30,868 nucleotides of DNA. It comes from Tubiluchus corallicola (lineage: Eukaryota > Priapulida > Priapulimorpha > Priapulimorphida > Tubiluchidae). The stretch is taken from the NCBI GenBank assembly GCA_030141605.1, contig JAQGDQ010001650.1:1-30868 (forward strand). The letters run 5' to 3'. Of this stretch, positions 1-10,770 are shown piece after piece. Position 1 is the stretch's first letter. Every line of letters starts with the position of its first letter. The notes below the pieces were generated by a model. It made no database searches. It was not told where the DNA came from and worked only from the letters and a program-made list of their open reading frames with translations. Position numbers and translations under genes: made by a program.

Positions 1-203
1 CAATAGCTTGATGGAAAATGCAATAACTTGACGGAGAATGCAATAGCTTGATGGAAAATGCAATAACTTGACGGAGAATGCAATAGCTTGATGGAGAATG
101 CAATAACTTGATGGAGAATACAATAACTTGACGGAGAATGCAATAGGTTGACGGAGAATGCAATAACTTGACGGAGAATACAATAACTTGACGGAAAATA
201 CAA
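1..203. repeat. 20-bp minisatellite
   Basis: About ten tandem copies of a 20-base unit that reads caatarcttgaYggaRaatg, starting at the window edge, so the array probably continues to the left. Units differ mainly at a few transition positions. It lies in the Ajuba intron upstream of the first visible exon. Confidence 0.93.
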
Positions 204-640
204 AAATCAGCATTGTACAAAGTGGCAATCCTGTTTGAGATTGTCACATATAAGAATGTCGTCCCATCGTTTAAAAGTGAATGCTGGTAGATGAAGCGGA
301 ATTCCGTTTAATGCTACTTGCTACTTGCTGCCCCCACCAGGTGGAGGGTGGCCAGCACAGGTAGCATTCCGTTTAATCATTCCGTTTCCATTAGGCTTTG
401 TAAATGTGGCAGAGAGATACAAGATGAGGAACGTGTTTTGTTAGATTGGCAACTTAATGAACCAATCCTTTAATAATATGTTTGATTTAATGAATTCAAC
501 AAATTATTTTTCGTTGCTTTCATACAAACTTTTGAATTTGATGATAAAATTTGGTATGTTTCACGCTCTAACTCCATTGTATATAATATGGACATTTGTG
601 TAACAATCTCCCTGTGTTAATGTCAATTAACTAACCATGT
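204..640. other. Intron sequence with no recognised gene
   Basis: AT-rich sequence inside the Ajuba intron. I see no coding exon or transposon ends. The segment around 293-380 repeats the words ttccgtttaat and gctacttg, and contains a short palindrome, ccaccaggtgg, near 336. Confidence 0.5.
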
Positions 641-790
641 GGGTGTCGTTTCGACACTGGACATTTCGACGCAAGGCATTTAGACACAGGACATTTCGAC
701 CCAGGACATTTCGGACACAGGACATTTCGACACAGAACATTTCGACACAAGACATTTGGACACATGGGTCATTTGGACACAAGGCATGTC
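641..790. repeat. ~15-bp minisatellite (acatttcgacacagg)
   Basis: Roughly ten imperfect tandem copies of a 14-16 base unit related to acatttcgacacagg. The last units change to atttggacaca. It ends about 145 bases before the first visible Ajuba exon. Confidence 0.85.
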
Positions 791-934
791 CAACATGACC
801 GGCACAAACACAGAAACATGTCTTGTTTAGTCTTGTTACTTTTTCATCCATTGCCAGTTGTCTGTAATAAGTCATTGTCACCACATTTTGAACATGTTTA
901 ATGAAAGTTTTGTCCATTTTTGTTTTTTTTTCAG

Positions 935-1002
935 GTCGAACATTGAGGGGAAAGGCTTTTTATAACGTCAATGGCAAAGTTTACTGCGAAGAAGATTATT
1001 TA
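935..1002 (+). CDS. ajuba: Ajuba/LIMD1/WTIP-family LIM protein, exon with the end of LIM1
   Basis: The first visible exon of a gene that continues to 13855. It is preceded by a T-rich tract ending in cag and followed by gtaagg. It begins with the last two bases of a split glycine codon, then encodes [20 protein letters not shown] plus YL, which closely matches the end of LIM1 in the Ajuba/LIMD1/WTIP family. C17 and D20 of the visible protein are the last zinc ligands of LIM1. Proteins of this family are scaffolds at cell-cell junctions and in the nucleus, and they restrain LATS/Warts kinase in Hippo signalling (family knowledge). The N-terminal region and the first LIM1 ligands must be upstream of this window. 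Invertebrates usually have one gene, orthologous to all three vertebrate paralogues, so the symbol is a family label. Confidence 0.95.
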
Positions 1003-1070
1003 GTAAGGACATTTTTTCTCAAATGACAAGATATTTAATCTAAAATCACTCAAAAATGCCACTAATTACA

Positions 1071-1266
1071 TTGTTGTTGTTGTTGTTGTTGTTGCTGCTG
1101 CTGCTGTTGCTATTGCTGTTGTTGTTGTTGTTGCTGCTGCTGTTGCTATTGCTGTTGCTGTTGTTGCTGTTATTGCTGTTGTTGTTGTTGTTGCAGCTGT
1201 TGCTGTTGTTGTTGGTGGTGGTGGTGGTGTTGGTGCCGCCGCCGCCGCCCTCCTGCTCACTGCTGT
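1071..1266. repeat. Trinucleotide repeat (TTG/CTG, ending in GCC)
   Basis: A long run of ttg, ctg and cta triplets that passes into tgg/ttg and then gcc triplets, in the intron just after the first visible exon. All six frames look open only because the sequence is triplet-periodic. The predicted poly-Leu, poly-Asn/Ser and poly-Thr/Ala peptides are artefacts. Confidence 0.95.
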
Positions 1267-1662
1267 AGGTTGAAATGTTTTGCACCATACAGCATAACGT
1301 ACTTGTGTTGCTTCATTATAGTAATAAGATTAGTTCCTAAAATGCACAGTACTAGCAAAACACTTTTTCAGTAGCAAATACAAAAAATGTAAGATGTCTA
1401 GTACTTACTAAATCTGGTAAATAAAGTGACGTAATTACAAGTAAAACCATTAAAAATTACGATACATTGAAATCTGTGACAAATCAATTGCTAATTTAAA
1501 AACGCACGTTTTTAGTAAAGATTTAAAATGGCTTACAATGCACATGGGACCGATTAGTATGAAATCTTTTATAATCAAGTCTTATGGGCGTGGCAGGAGG
1601 GAGAATTTGAGCAGTCCTTATCATCTTCATTCTTGTAAAAACCTCTCGTTGGATGTTTCAAA
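1267..1662. other. Intron sequence with no recognised gene
   Basis: AT-rich intron sequence between the trinucleotide repeat and the first hAT-like element. No splice-bounded exon or repeat structure was recognised. Confidence 0.5.
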
Positions 1663-2171
1663 CGGGGATGAGAATTTTCCGCGGATACGCGGCATTCCGA
1701 GTTTTTGGAAGACCAGTAGTGCCATTTTTGTAAATCACGTGAATTCGTTGAGAAGATTTTTACGGACCCAGTACATTATTTCACAAGCTGACCGCTAGTT
1801 GGCGGGCCGTCACTTTGTTTACATCACGTACATCAGTATGACCACGTGTATATCTCTATGTATAAAAATATAGAATCAATTGTGCGGAGTTATTTGAGTC
1901 AATTGCAGACAGTTTTTATATACTTTTGCATAGGAACGGCCAGTACTTAGGCGTCTTTGAGACAATTAGGTATCATGTATCCTTGATAGTTGGGTATTTT
2001 AAATTATGCATGAAGCAAGGTAATTGATATTTTAAGTCCACTTAGAGGCTCTCAATGGTCACAAAATTGCAATTTGTTGCTGGCTCCAATGGGGTTTCCC
2101 ATGGGTGGTACCAACCCCACCCACCCCCGGCCTGTTTCAGAGTTTTTTGCAATTTGTCATTCTCATCCCTG
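1663..2171 (+). mobile_element. Short hAT-like element, family A, copy 1 (~509 bp)
   Basis: This 509-bp block is repeated at 11857-12368 with only scattered differences, and its first ~130 bases recur at 5506-5641. The ends form short inverted repeats: cRgggatgagaa on the left and ttctcatccctg on the right. The flanking 8-mers (gtttcaaa and atttctta) match only partly, so a target duplication is suggested but not clean. A cagggatg-type end is compatible with hAT. It has no transposase; the ~86-residue open frame inside it is incidental. It lies in the intron before the LIM2 exon. Confidence 0.85.
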
Positions 2172-2295
2172 ATTTCTTATCACATATTAGTTTATACCTG
2201 AGATATTATTTGTTTTGATATTAGCTTGCACATTCGTCTTTGTTACTACATCTGTGCTTGTTGCATCACCTCATTTTTTCTTTTCAATTTTACAG

Positions 2296-2358
2296 TATTC
2301 CGGTTTCCAGCAGACTGCTGAGAAGTGCGTAGTGTGTGGTCACCTGATCATGGAAATG
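2296..2358 (+). CDS. ajuba: Ajuba-family LIM protein, exon with the start of LIM2
   Basis: A 63-base exon (21 codons, phase 0 at both ends) between ...ttttacag and gtaatt. It encodes residues 23-43 of the visible protein, YSGFQQTAEKCVVCGHLIME plus M. This follows directly on from ...CEEDYL in the previous exon, as in the family. C33 and C36 are the first two zinc ligands of LIM2. The exon was found by protein similarity; it is too short to stand out as an open frame. Confidence 0.95.
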
Positions 2359-2424
2359 GTAATTCAACTAATGTCATACCTTCATCTGAATAATTAATTT
2401 CAATGATATCTGGTATATATATAC

Positions 2425-2878
2425 CAGGGGTGTGCAAATTATCTGACTAGCTGGGCCACATTAAACTTTCCCGCAATTCCTGCGGACCACAGCCAGTTTG
2501 ATCAAGGAGCCAAGTACAGAAGGGCCTGATAACGATTTTTTTGCATCCGACCTGTATACATCATTACTACTACACTCAAGAAACTATTTTAGAAGTTATT
2601 AAAATTTATATTACAAACCATATATTTCTACTTTCAGGACAGATAGTGGTAATTTTATTACAATGCATATTAGTAATGTATATCACACAGTCTGTATAGT
2701 ACAGTGACATTAAGCTACAACCGTCTTGTAAGGGTTAATGGCATCCGATCTAGTAGAAAAAACTACCCGCACTATCTTTGGGATCGTGGCACGGACTTCA
2801 TTAGGTTGACAAATCTCTTCGCGGGCCGCACTTTCATTAGGTTGTCTCTCTTCGCGGGCCGCAATTTGCACACCCCTG
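2425..2878 (+). mobile_element. hAT-type MITE, family B, copy 1 (454 bp, perfect 8-bp TSD)
   Basis: Terminal inverted repeats are caggggtgtgcaaatt on the left and aatttgcacacccctg on the right, perfect over 16 bases. The element is flanked by an identical 8-base duplication, atatatac, at 2417-2424 and 2879-2886. Inverted ends of this form plus an 8-bp duplication are the hallmark of hAT transposons. There is no transposase. A second copy in the opposite orientation is at 21644-22103. The right-hand duplication ends on the first base of the adjoining Tc1 element. Confidence 0.95.
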
Positions 2879-3152
2879 ATATATACAGTCATTTGCAAAA
2901 GTTTAAGACCAAGCTCGAGTTTCCGGGATTTTCATCATACTGTACCCTGACTGCATCAGATTCTTTGTTGATTGCATCATACTGCTAGTGGTTTGAAACA
3001 GTGACGTCTAGTGAGTATGAGTGACTCATTTGCCTGCCGCTATCCATACAGATCGGCCGTTCTTGTATTTTTCTTGTGATCCAGAAAATGGGCAAAAAAT
3101 CGTCATTGAGTGAGACTCAGAGGGTTATAGTGATCAGTGTCACAGATCGAAG

Positions 3153-4001
<849 letters not shown>

Positions 4002-4177
4002 AATGTTCAAGGACTGTGACTATTTTTGAATAAAAACATACGAACTATATTTTTCTAGAAGAATAAATGAATAGTTTTTAGATGGAACCGTGTTAAACGA
4101 TGGTTTTGTCAATTTTCATGAAAAAAATCACTTTGGTCTTAAACTTTTGCAAATGATTGTATATATATATATATAGA

Positions 4178-4562
4178 TAGTGTTTCCTCACTTATTGCGG
4201 GTGTTCCGTTCCAGGCTCCCCCGCGATAAGTGAATTTCCGCGAAGTACGAACGCTGTACTTATTTTAATAGTTCTACATTATTTTAAGTCTTTATAAACC
4301 CTCCCACACTCTTATACATAACCCTTTCCCATTCCCTTAATAAGTTTTCCGCAAAATTATACACTTTTATGCAAAATTCATCAAATCTATACATTATTGT
4401 ACAATACGTACTGCGCATGTGCAAAAATACTTTAGACGGAGTACGGCAAAAACCCGCGAAACAGCGAAAATACCGCGATAAATATTTTACATTAATATTT
4501 TTGAAAACCCGCGAAACAGCGAGTCCGCGATAAACGAACCGCGAAGTAGCGAGGGAACACTG
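4178..4562. mobile_element. pogo/Tigger-like MITE (~385 bp)
   Basis: The right end reads gcgagggaacactg followed by TA. The left end is a diverged inverted copy (agtgtttcctcacttattgc) next to an AT tract. Internal motifs such as cgcgaaacagcga and cgcgataaa repeat in both arms. Inverted ends beginning cagtgttccctcgc with a TA target are typical of pogo/Tigger-derived miniature elements. The left end is degraded, so its exact first base is uncertain. No coding capacity. Confidence 0.8.
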
Positions 4563-4569
4563 TATAAGT

Positions 4570-4603
4570 TTCGAGGCTACAGCTCCAACGACGGCACCAT
4601 TTT
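4570..4603. repeat. Short dispersed sequence shared with 20081-20113
   Basis: The ~34-base stretch starting ttcgaggctacagc and ending acgacggcaccattt is nearly identical at 20081-20113. Both copies follow AT-rich sequence and then diverge. It may mark one edge of an unidentified dispersed element. Confidence 0.6.
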
Positions 4604-4604
4604 T

Positions 4605-5100
4605 GTCAATCTGTACATTCAAAAATTTAAAAAGAAATACAGAGCAATGATTCTCAACAAGTACAACACTTCCTAATTTCCTACACCTACTGCAGCAGTC
4701 ATACCACAATCCTGGTACAGATTATGCAAAACAAGGCATCATTGATAAATCTTTAGAGCTGATGTCAACATAGCGCAATCTATTATCTTTCTTCCTACCA
4801 TTTCCACTAACACATCCTTCTACCCTTCCTGTGTGATCTAACCTTTCTCCCTGTTCTTTTTTTGTTCACTCATCCATTCTTCTTTTATCGGGTTCACATG
4901 ACAGTGGGCTTATACAAGCCTTTGCTTCTCTAGCCCACTGCAGTACAATTATTCTTTTATGATAACGATAGTGTATGAAACATAATAATTTAATACAGTA
5001 TGATGTAATAATTTTGATGTCACTGTGTGTTTAATGTCATTATATTGTACTGAATGTGATCATAATCATAAATGAAAAAAATTAAAAATAACTCATGAAA
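4605..5100. other. Intron sequence; one hairpin, no gene
   Basis: No exon or element ends recognised. A perfect 9-base inverted repeat, cagtgggct at 4902-4910 and agcccactg at 4932-4940, could form a stem with a 21-base loop. A short GA tract follows at 5101-5128 and a run of about 14 C at 5202-5215, just upstream of the next exon. Confidence 0.45.
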
Positions 5101-5311
5101 AGAGAGAGAGAGAGAGAGAGAAAGAGAGGAGGCGGCAGTATGTTCGCATAAAGCGAAAAAACGTTACCTTGGCGCTAGGCCCCGGGGAAGTATCCCCACT
5201 ACCCCCCCCCCCCCCATTGAAATAGGCCCTGTCCGTACCGTTCTTTCCTTTTGCTTCATTTACCTTTGCGGTTCGTCGTAGGCCTCAATGTACGAACAAT
5301 CGTAATTTCAG

Positions 5312-5442
5312 ATTCTGCAAGCGATGGGGAAGTCTTATCATCCGGGATGTTTCCGGTGTTCCGTCTGCAACGAGTGCTTGGACGGCGTCCCTTTCACCAT
5401 CGACATGGACAATAAAATCTACTGTGTCATCGACTATCACAA
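5312..5442 (+). CDS. ajuba: Ajuba-family LIM protein, exon with the body of LIM2
   Basis: A 131-base exon between ...taatttcag and gtacgt. It encodes residues 44-86 of the visible protein ([20 protein letters not shown], then [20 protein letters not shown], then DYH) and leaves two bases of a split lysine codon (K87). The remaining LIM2 zinc ligands are present: H53, C56, C59, C62, C81 and D84. Spacing is C-x2-C-x16-H-x2-C-x2-C-x2-C-x18-C-x2-D, a regular LIM domain. An ORF reading on into the intron continues into a hAT-like copy and is not coding. Confidence 0.97.
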
Positions 5443-5505
5443 GTACGTGCCCTGCTCTTGTAGCGTGAGAATTAGTAGTATTTTCATTACGTCTGATGTT
5501 AAATC

Positions 5506-5641
5506 CATAGATGAGAATTTTCCGCGGATACGCGGAATTCCGAGTTTTTGGAAGACCGGTAGCGCCATTTTTGTAAATCGCGTAAATTTGTTAAGAACAT
5601 TTTTACGGACCCGGTACATTATTTCACAAGCTGACCACTAG
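5506..5641 (+). mobile_element. hAT-like element family A, truncated copy 3
   Basis: It matches the first ~130 bases of 1663-2171 and 11857-12368, from the diverged left end (catagatgagaa) to acaagctgacc. It then stops abruptly where the 93-bp minisatellite begins. The rest of the element, including the right inverted repeat, is absent. Confidence 0.88.
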
Positions 5642-6290
5642 AAATGAGTGAATGAAAGAATTAGTAGGGTTAGTAGACATGATGGAATGGAAAAAAATAG
5701 TAAGATTAGGGATAGGAAGAAGGAAGGGAGGGGAGGATGAGTGAATGAAAGAATGGTTAGGGTTAGTAGACATGATGGAATGGAAAAAATAGTAAGATTA
5801 GGGATAGGAAGAAGGAAGGGAGGGGAGGATGAGTGAATGAAAGAATGGTTAGGGTTAGTAGACATGATGGAATGGAAAAAAATAGTAAGATTAGGGATAG
5901 GAAGAAGGAAGGGAGGGGAGGATGAGTGAATGAAAGAATGGTTAGGGTCAGTAGACATGTTGGAATGGAAAAAAATAGTAAGATTAGGGATAGGAAGAAG
6001 GAAGGGAGGGGAGGATGAGTGAATGAAAGAATGGTTAGGGTTAGTAGACATGATGGAGTGGAAAAATAGTAAGATTAGGGATAGGAAGAAGGAAGGGAGG
6101 GAAGGATGAGTGAATGAAAGAATGGTTAGGGTTAGTAGACATGATGGAATGGAAAAAAATAGTAAGATTAGAGATAGGAAGAAGGAAGGGAGGGGAGGAT
6201 GAGTGAATGAAAGAATGGTTAGGGTTAGTAGACATGATGGAATGGAAAAAAATAGTAAGATTAGGGATAGGAAGAAGGAAAAGAGGAGAA
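5642..6290. repeat. ~93-bp minisatellite, about 7 copies
   Basis: Units begin gagtgaatgaaagaatgg at 5646, 5739, 5831, 5924, 6017, 6108 and 6201, giving periods of 91-93 bases. Each unit contains the telomere-like word ggttagggttag and a purine-rich end (ggaagaaggaaggg). The same unit forms a shorter array in the SLC10 intron at 27690-27906. Confidence 0.95.
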
Positions 6291-7010
6291 GAAACGACCA
6301 CAGTGTATGTTTAATTTACATAGAGCTATATTAAAATAGCATTATAATTGATTGGAGGCCATATATTGTGACTGCGTGAGACATGGAAGCATTAAAATTG
6401 TATTATAAGTATGAACCCAAAATGGTCCTTTTCAAGTACTTTTTGAAACTATAAATAGTTTTATGTATTTTTACTTGGGCACTTATTTTATTCCAGTTAT
6501 TGGGGGCTGTGAATTTAATAAAGTGCCTGGCACTATTAGTACGACAGTAAGGGACATGATATTCACTGAACCTTGTAAACCTATGCGAATTGTTTATCCT
6601 TGCAAAACTTTGTCAACTGCTGTTAATTTTTGGTAAAATACGGATTAACTTGTGTAGTTCTTGAGATTACTGATTGTCACTCTTGTGGATTTAAACATTT
6701 AATGATTTGGCATATCAATTTATCTGCATTTTTATGTTACTTCACGGGAAACTGCCGCATTAATAACCTTGATGTTAGCACGCACTTCAATACTTCTTGT
6801 TTAACATCACTGTAAGAAATGTTAAACGCACAAATTAGAAAAGCTAATTACAGAATCCGTAAATGTAATATCGTAGAATTCACTCTATGTTGTGTCTATG
6901 TAAAATTGTATAATGTTAGTACAGATATTTTTGCCTGCAAAAAGAGGCTAATAAAGACTTATCATCATCTTTATTTGATGATGATATTATTATCATTATT
7001 ATCATCATTT
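6291..7010. other. Intron sequence; retroelement-tail-like palindrome at the end
   Basis: AT-rich intron with no exon recognised. Near the end, aggctaataaagac followed by tatcatcatc (tail-like) is mirrored by gatgatgata, a perfect 10-base inverted repeat around tttattt (about 6960-6986). This looks like remains of retroelement tails in opposite orientation, directly before the SINE. Confidence 0.45.
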
Positions 7011-7271
7011 GACCAGACGGTTTAGTCTAGTGGTAATGCGTCTGCTTTGCTTTCCGTCTGGGAGGTCGTGAGTTCGAACGAGCGGCCGGGTCACACCAAG
7101 AACTTTAAAAATGGTACCTGCTGTTGCCCTGCGTGACGCGTGGTATTTAAGGTAAAAGTGGGGTAATAATAGTCTCTGTTATGTAGTTGTAGGTTGTTAT
7201 TTACAGTCGGCGATAATAGCTCTTTGAGCTAATGTTAATTGTTGACCCAAAAGCCGACTTTAAATAAAGAT
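7011..7271 (+). mobile_element. tRNA-derived SINE
   Basis: The 5' part has RNA polymerase III promoter motifs: an A-box-like tagtctagtgg at 7023-7033 and a B-box-like gagttcgaac ending at 7079, spaced as in a tRNA. A body of about 190 bases follows, with cttaaa/ctttaaa words (caagaactttaaaaatgg; aaggtaaaagtgggg). It ends in ctttaaataaag and runs into a long ATT-type tail. The layout of tRNA head, body and simple-repeat tail is that of a SINE. The body resembles SINEs of molluscs and other invertebrates from memory; the exact family is not assigned. It lies in the intron between the LIM2 and LIM3 exons. Confidence 0.88.
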
Positions 7272-7294
7272 TATTATTATTATTATTATTATTA

Positions 7295-7328
<34 letters not shown>

Positions 7329-7329
7329 C

Positions 7330-7370
<41 letters not shown>

Positions 7371-7461
7371 CATTATCATTATCATTATCATTATCATTAT
7401 CATTATCATTATCATTATCATTATCATTATCATTATCATTATCATTATCATTATCATTATC

Positions 7462-7523
<62 letters not shown>

Positions 7524-7537
7524 CATTATTATTATCA
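7272..7537. repeat. (ATT)n / (ATCATT)n tail of the SINE
   Basis: About 266 bases of att triplets that turn into a regular 6-base atcatt repeat in the centre and return to att at both ends. It directly follows the SINE 3' end, so it is best read as an expanded SINE tail. The His-Tyr and Ile-Met open frames here are artefacts. Confidence 0.95.
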
Positions 7538-7722
7538 ATTCATCAACTGCAGGTTTGGACTTGACAGGGTTTGTGAAATTGTCGTTAAATTTCGCCGTAT
7601 AATTTCCTGATATTCAATGTGCATGTTTAGATTAATGAAATTCACGGCATAGTTACAGAAGTCGTTACTTGTTGTTGCGTAACTTGACGAGAAATTAAAA
7701 TGATCCGCTTTCTTCTTTTTAG

Positions 7723-7774
7723 AATATTTGCGCCGAAGTGCGCAGCTTGCGGAAAACCAATCACGCCGGTCGAG
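7723..7774 (+). CDS. ajuba: Ajuba-family LIM protein, 52-base exon starting LIM3
   Basis: A very short exon between ...ttctttttag and gtaagg. Its first base completes the split lysine codon, then 17 codons give residues 88-104, IFAPKCAACGKPITPVE. C93 and C96 are the first zinc ligands of LIM3. The family has APKCA.C..PI at this point, so the identity is firm. A second possible donor (gtaagc) lies exactly six bases downstream at 7781; using it would add Val-Arg between E104 and G105 without changing frame. Confidence 0.95.
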
Positions 7775-7781
7775 GTAAGGG

Positions 7782-8071
7782 TAAGCATGCCAGTTTTGTG
7801 TGCTAGCACGTAGCCAGGTTTGGTTGTGGTGATTTCTACATGTCGAACCATCGGTTTTATTTTTTATTTTTTTATTTTTCTTAGCTAAACTTTTCGGTTT
7901 CGTAGCCTTTGTGCACGTAACATGTTTTAAGTGTACGGCTAGAACTCCGTGTACGTGTAATGTGTGATGCGTATTGACTGTTTCCATGTGTTCGTGAACG
8001 GTATGCGTATTAACAAAGCTCACGGCGCTCATTCCACCATTTCTGGTCGCTATTCATGAAAATTGCAAGTA
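7782..8071. other. Intron sequence, no gene recognised
   Basis: Includes a T-rich stretch at 7857-7882 and several acgtgt/gtgcac words. Open frames on the - strand here show no family similarity. Confidence 0.45.
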
Positions 8072-8531
8072 CAGTCTACCTTGGACACCTCCGGACCGAA
8101 AAAAATCGTCCCTTACATCTGATGTCCCTTATAGCCGAAGTTGAGTCAGACCGAGGGTGTATCTAGACCTGTACTTTTCTGCACTTTCACCCATATTTTT
8201 ATGGATTATTGCTACACATTCAGTGCAAACGGTATGTAGGAGGCTCCTTCAGTGATGCGAGATGTATGTGACAGCGGAAACCGAGCTGTTCGAAGGCCGT
8301 GTTTACGAAAAATTCAGGTTAAAAATCGATCAATTTCCCTTTGATCATAGGGTCCCTTATATGCTAGGTAATTTACCTGGGATTCTATTACGCGGGACCT
8401 TATAACCCCTTATAACCCCTAGATATCGTCCCTTATAACCGAAAGTCCCTTACATGCGAAGATTTTTACATAGGAAAAACATTACAAAAAATCGGGACCG
8501 GTGTTGGTGATCCCTTATAAGCGAGTAACTG
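8072..8531 (+). mobile_element. TA-flanked pogo-like MITE, family C, copy 1 (460 bp)
   Basis: A block closely repeated at 15305-15762. It begins cagtctacctt and ends in actg, with TA on both sides (8070-8071 and 8532-8533). The second copy shows the better inverted ends (agtcaacctcggatataa and ccgaggttgactg). The interior repeats variants of gtcccttata and cgggacc. TA flanks and cagtc-type ends fit the pogo/Tigger/jerky branch of Tc1/mariner. There is no transposase. Confidence 0.85.
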
Positions 8532-8924
8532 TATTGGCTGTAATAATTTTTGAAAGCCATGTCACTGTCGACATTTCAGTGTGACACACACACCTGTTGT
8601 ATACGCACTACGTATCACGCATTACGCACGCATGCACCTGATGTTGACATTTTCTTTTTAGCGTGTCTGATCTCGCATGTATACGACTGACGTTTTTAAA
8701 CGAACAAAATCGTTTTTACGTTCTGGTTCAGAGAAATTACGTAGTGTAGCGCATGTTTTTATGCATAATATTGTTTTGTATTGAAGTTACCCATTAAGAG
8801 TGTGTAGCTTTAGACTATAGAAGTAAAATTAAAGTTACACTGTAAAGTAGTGACTACTTCGAGATTTCAAAGATGAATTTCACTTTCTGTGCGTATTTTT
8901 GCTTTGAATAACTGATTTGGACGA

Positions 8925-9525
8925 AGTCGGGATGATTTTTCACGTACTCACCCCATTTTCAGGTCCGATAAAAAGTATACATTTGAACGCAATTAATACT
9001 GCAAAAGCGTTTCTGATAATTAAATAATAGAATGAAAACTTGATTAAAGGCGGCCGACGCCTATGTATTGATGACCTCACAAACTAACATAATTGTCAAC
9101 AGCAAAAACATTGCACGGGCGTGTTGCCCGTGTTTGCGAAAGCGAAAATTGAAGTACAGTGTTTCTGTAAGGTATTCAGTGCACTGTACCGAAACTAGGC
9201 AAGTTTTAAGATAAAATTTCAAATTTACTGCTGTGCTCACGCATGAGCTGTCTAAGATGTGTAGTTCGTCACAAGCTAATGCATTTGAACTACGAGGTAC
9301 AGCACCTGTTTTTGTGCAGTGCATTTTCGAAATGCAGGCGCTAGTGCATGTCTAACCAGCGAATGGCGAAATGCATGTAACAGTGAAGAACTAGTGGCGC
9401 GAACGTGAAATTGTGTTTGTGTGGTAATAACTCTTTCACGTAAGTTATTATTTAAAAAATAGTAAGTTTCCTTTCAATGTTTAAAAGAGTAGATTGTTCT
9501 GACCTGCAGTTGCAGTTTTGCTTTA
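8925..9525 (+). repeat. Dispersed repeat family D, copy 1 (~600 bp)
   Basis: Matches the reverse complement of roughly 22505-23085 along its whole length with many differences. Shared landmarks include gcaaaagcgtttctgataatt, ctcacgcatgagctgtc, cgtgaaattgtgtttgtgtgg and aaaagagtagattgtt. A shorter fragment is at 29234-29318. I could not define inverted ends or a target duplication, so the class is unknown, although the size suggests a non-autonomous DNA element. The 87-residue - strand open frame inside it is not supported by the other copies. Confidence 0.75.
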
Positions 9526-10566
9526 ACATTTTTTATGCAGTTTTGGTATGCTAGAAATTTCGTTCAAACATTAGTAGATTTTATCATTTTCTTTGCTAGC
9601 TACATTAAAGTCAGCATCATTTCATTTGGGAGTAAATAAATTTAACATTTTCATTTAAAATCGATTAGTAAAATGGACTTTTAAAATTTATCCGAAAACT
9701 GTCTTTTAAAATTTTACACTAAATGTGTAGCTTGCAAACCAAAACCGTCCACATGTCGGTATAGTTAAAGCTACGTTATGATGCTTCAAAGTAGAATGCA
9801 CCAAAAATTTGGTCAAATGTCAATTTTCTGCTTTTTATCAAAACAAACACTAAATATACTCAGCTTTTGAATTTGGAATTATCAGCAAGATGTTCAAAAA
9901 ATATTAAAAATCTATTTTTATAACCCTGTACCCACTTCTCTGGCTAGAAACTAGTACTGCAATTGTAAAAAAAAACTTGTATTTTCAAACTCCAATAGTA
10001 ACTCATGGAAGCTGTTCTTTTCTTCTGGTGTTTTCTGTTGCTCTTTGTCAGGAAGAGCCATCTACTGGATTTAAACGTAACTTCAATGTGTTCTTGCAAA
10101 GTCCATAGCAACCAACATTTGTGCGGTTGCTAAGTGTTTTGTAGAAACAGGACAAAAAACAATGGCTGACTTTAACAGTGATTTTCTCAAGATTATGTTT
10201 TTCAGTGTGCAGCCTGCACCTCAACTTCAACGTGGATTATCTCAGCTTAGAAATAACATAGAGTGATGAACTTGGTATCAAAATGATCATCATGAAATGC
10301 AGATTCAGGATATGTGAATAGCTAGAAAAACTTAATTGCCGACTTTCATATGCAAGCACACATATAATTGAGAACGTTCAGACGTTGTTTTCATAATAAG
10401 ACTTCACAATGAATCGTTGTCAGTGACTATCATTTCTGTGTACATAGATCGGCTTCCGTAAATCTTCGTTTGCCCAGAATTGTCTGTGTAACTAATGCAT
10501 CTGTTGTTCCTTAACGAAATGCAGCTGTAACGTTTGTGTAAAACTGTTTGTTTTCTGTTGCAACAG
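9526..10566. other. Intron sequence with no recognised feature
   Basis: About 1 kb of AT-rich intron sequence leading to the acceptor of the next Ajuba exon. No repeat array, element ends or protein similarity were seen. Short - strand open frames at 10048-10230 and 10404-10598 look random. Confidence 0.5.
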
Positions 10567-10635
10567 GGTACGGACGAGACGGTACGAGTCGTTTCCATGG
10601 ATAAGGACTTTCACGTTGACTGCTATCAGTGCGAG
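10567..10635 (+). CDS. ajuba: Ajuba-family LIM protein, exon with the middle of LIM3
   Basis: A 69-base exon (23 codons, phase 0) between ...gttgcaacag and gtgatg. It encodes residues 105-127: GTDETVRVVSMDKDFHVDCY then QCE. H120, C123 and C126 are LIM3 zinc ligands. The 23-residue gap between C96 and H120 is the long first loop typical of LIM3 in this family. VRVVSMDKDFH is a strong match to the family's VRVxSMDRDYH. Confidence 0.96.
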
Positions 10636-10770
10636 GTGATGATTTTTTTATTCGTCATTGTTGGGGGGGGGTGCATTATGCTTACCTGTTTGAAAGACTT
10701 AACGTAGCTGGAAAAGAAACTTCTTAGTAATTTAAAGTGCTTACACCATTTGGTAGAATGCTACTGCTTT

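Noticed and set aside
1046-1288. Poly-Leu, poly-Asn/Ser and poly-Thr/Ala open frames
   Set aside because: Trinucleotide repeat read in three frames; it lies inside an intron.
4284-4709. 141-residue - strand open frame
   Set aside because: Half of it lies in the pogo-like MITE; it has no recognisable domain.
7239-7610. 123-residue His/Tyr-rich open frame
   Set aside because: It is the ATT/ATC tail of a SINE, and the non-repeat ends match no protein.
8041-8533. gtcccttata-type repeats as a possible regulatory array
   Set aside because: They belong to the inner structure of the TA-flanked MITE, which recurs at 15305-15762.
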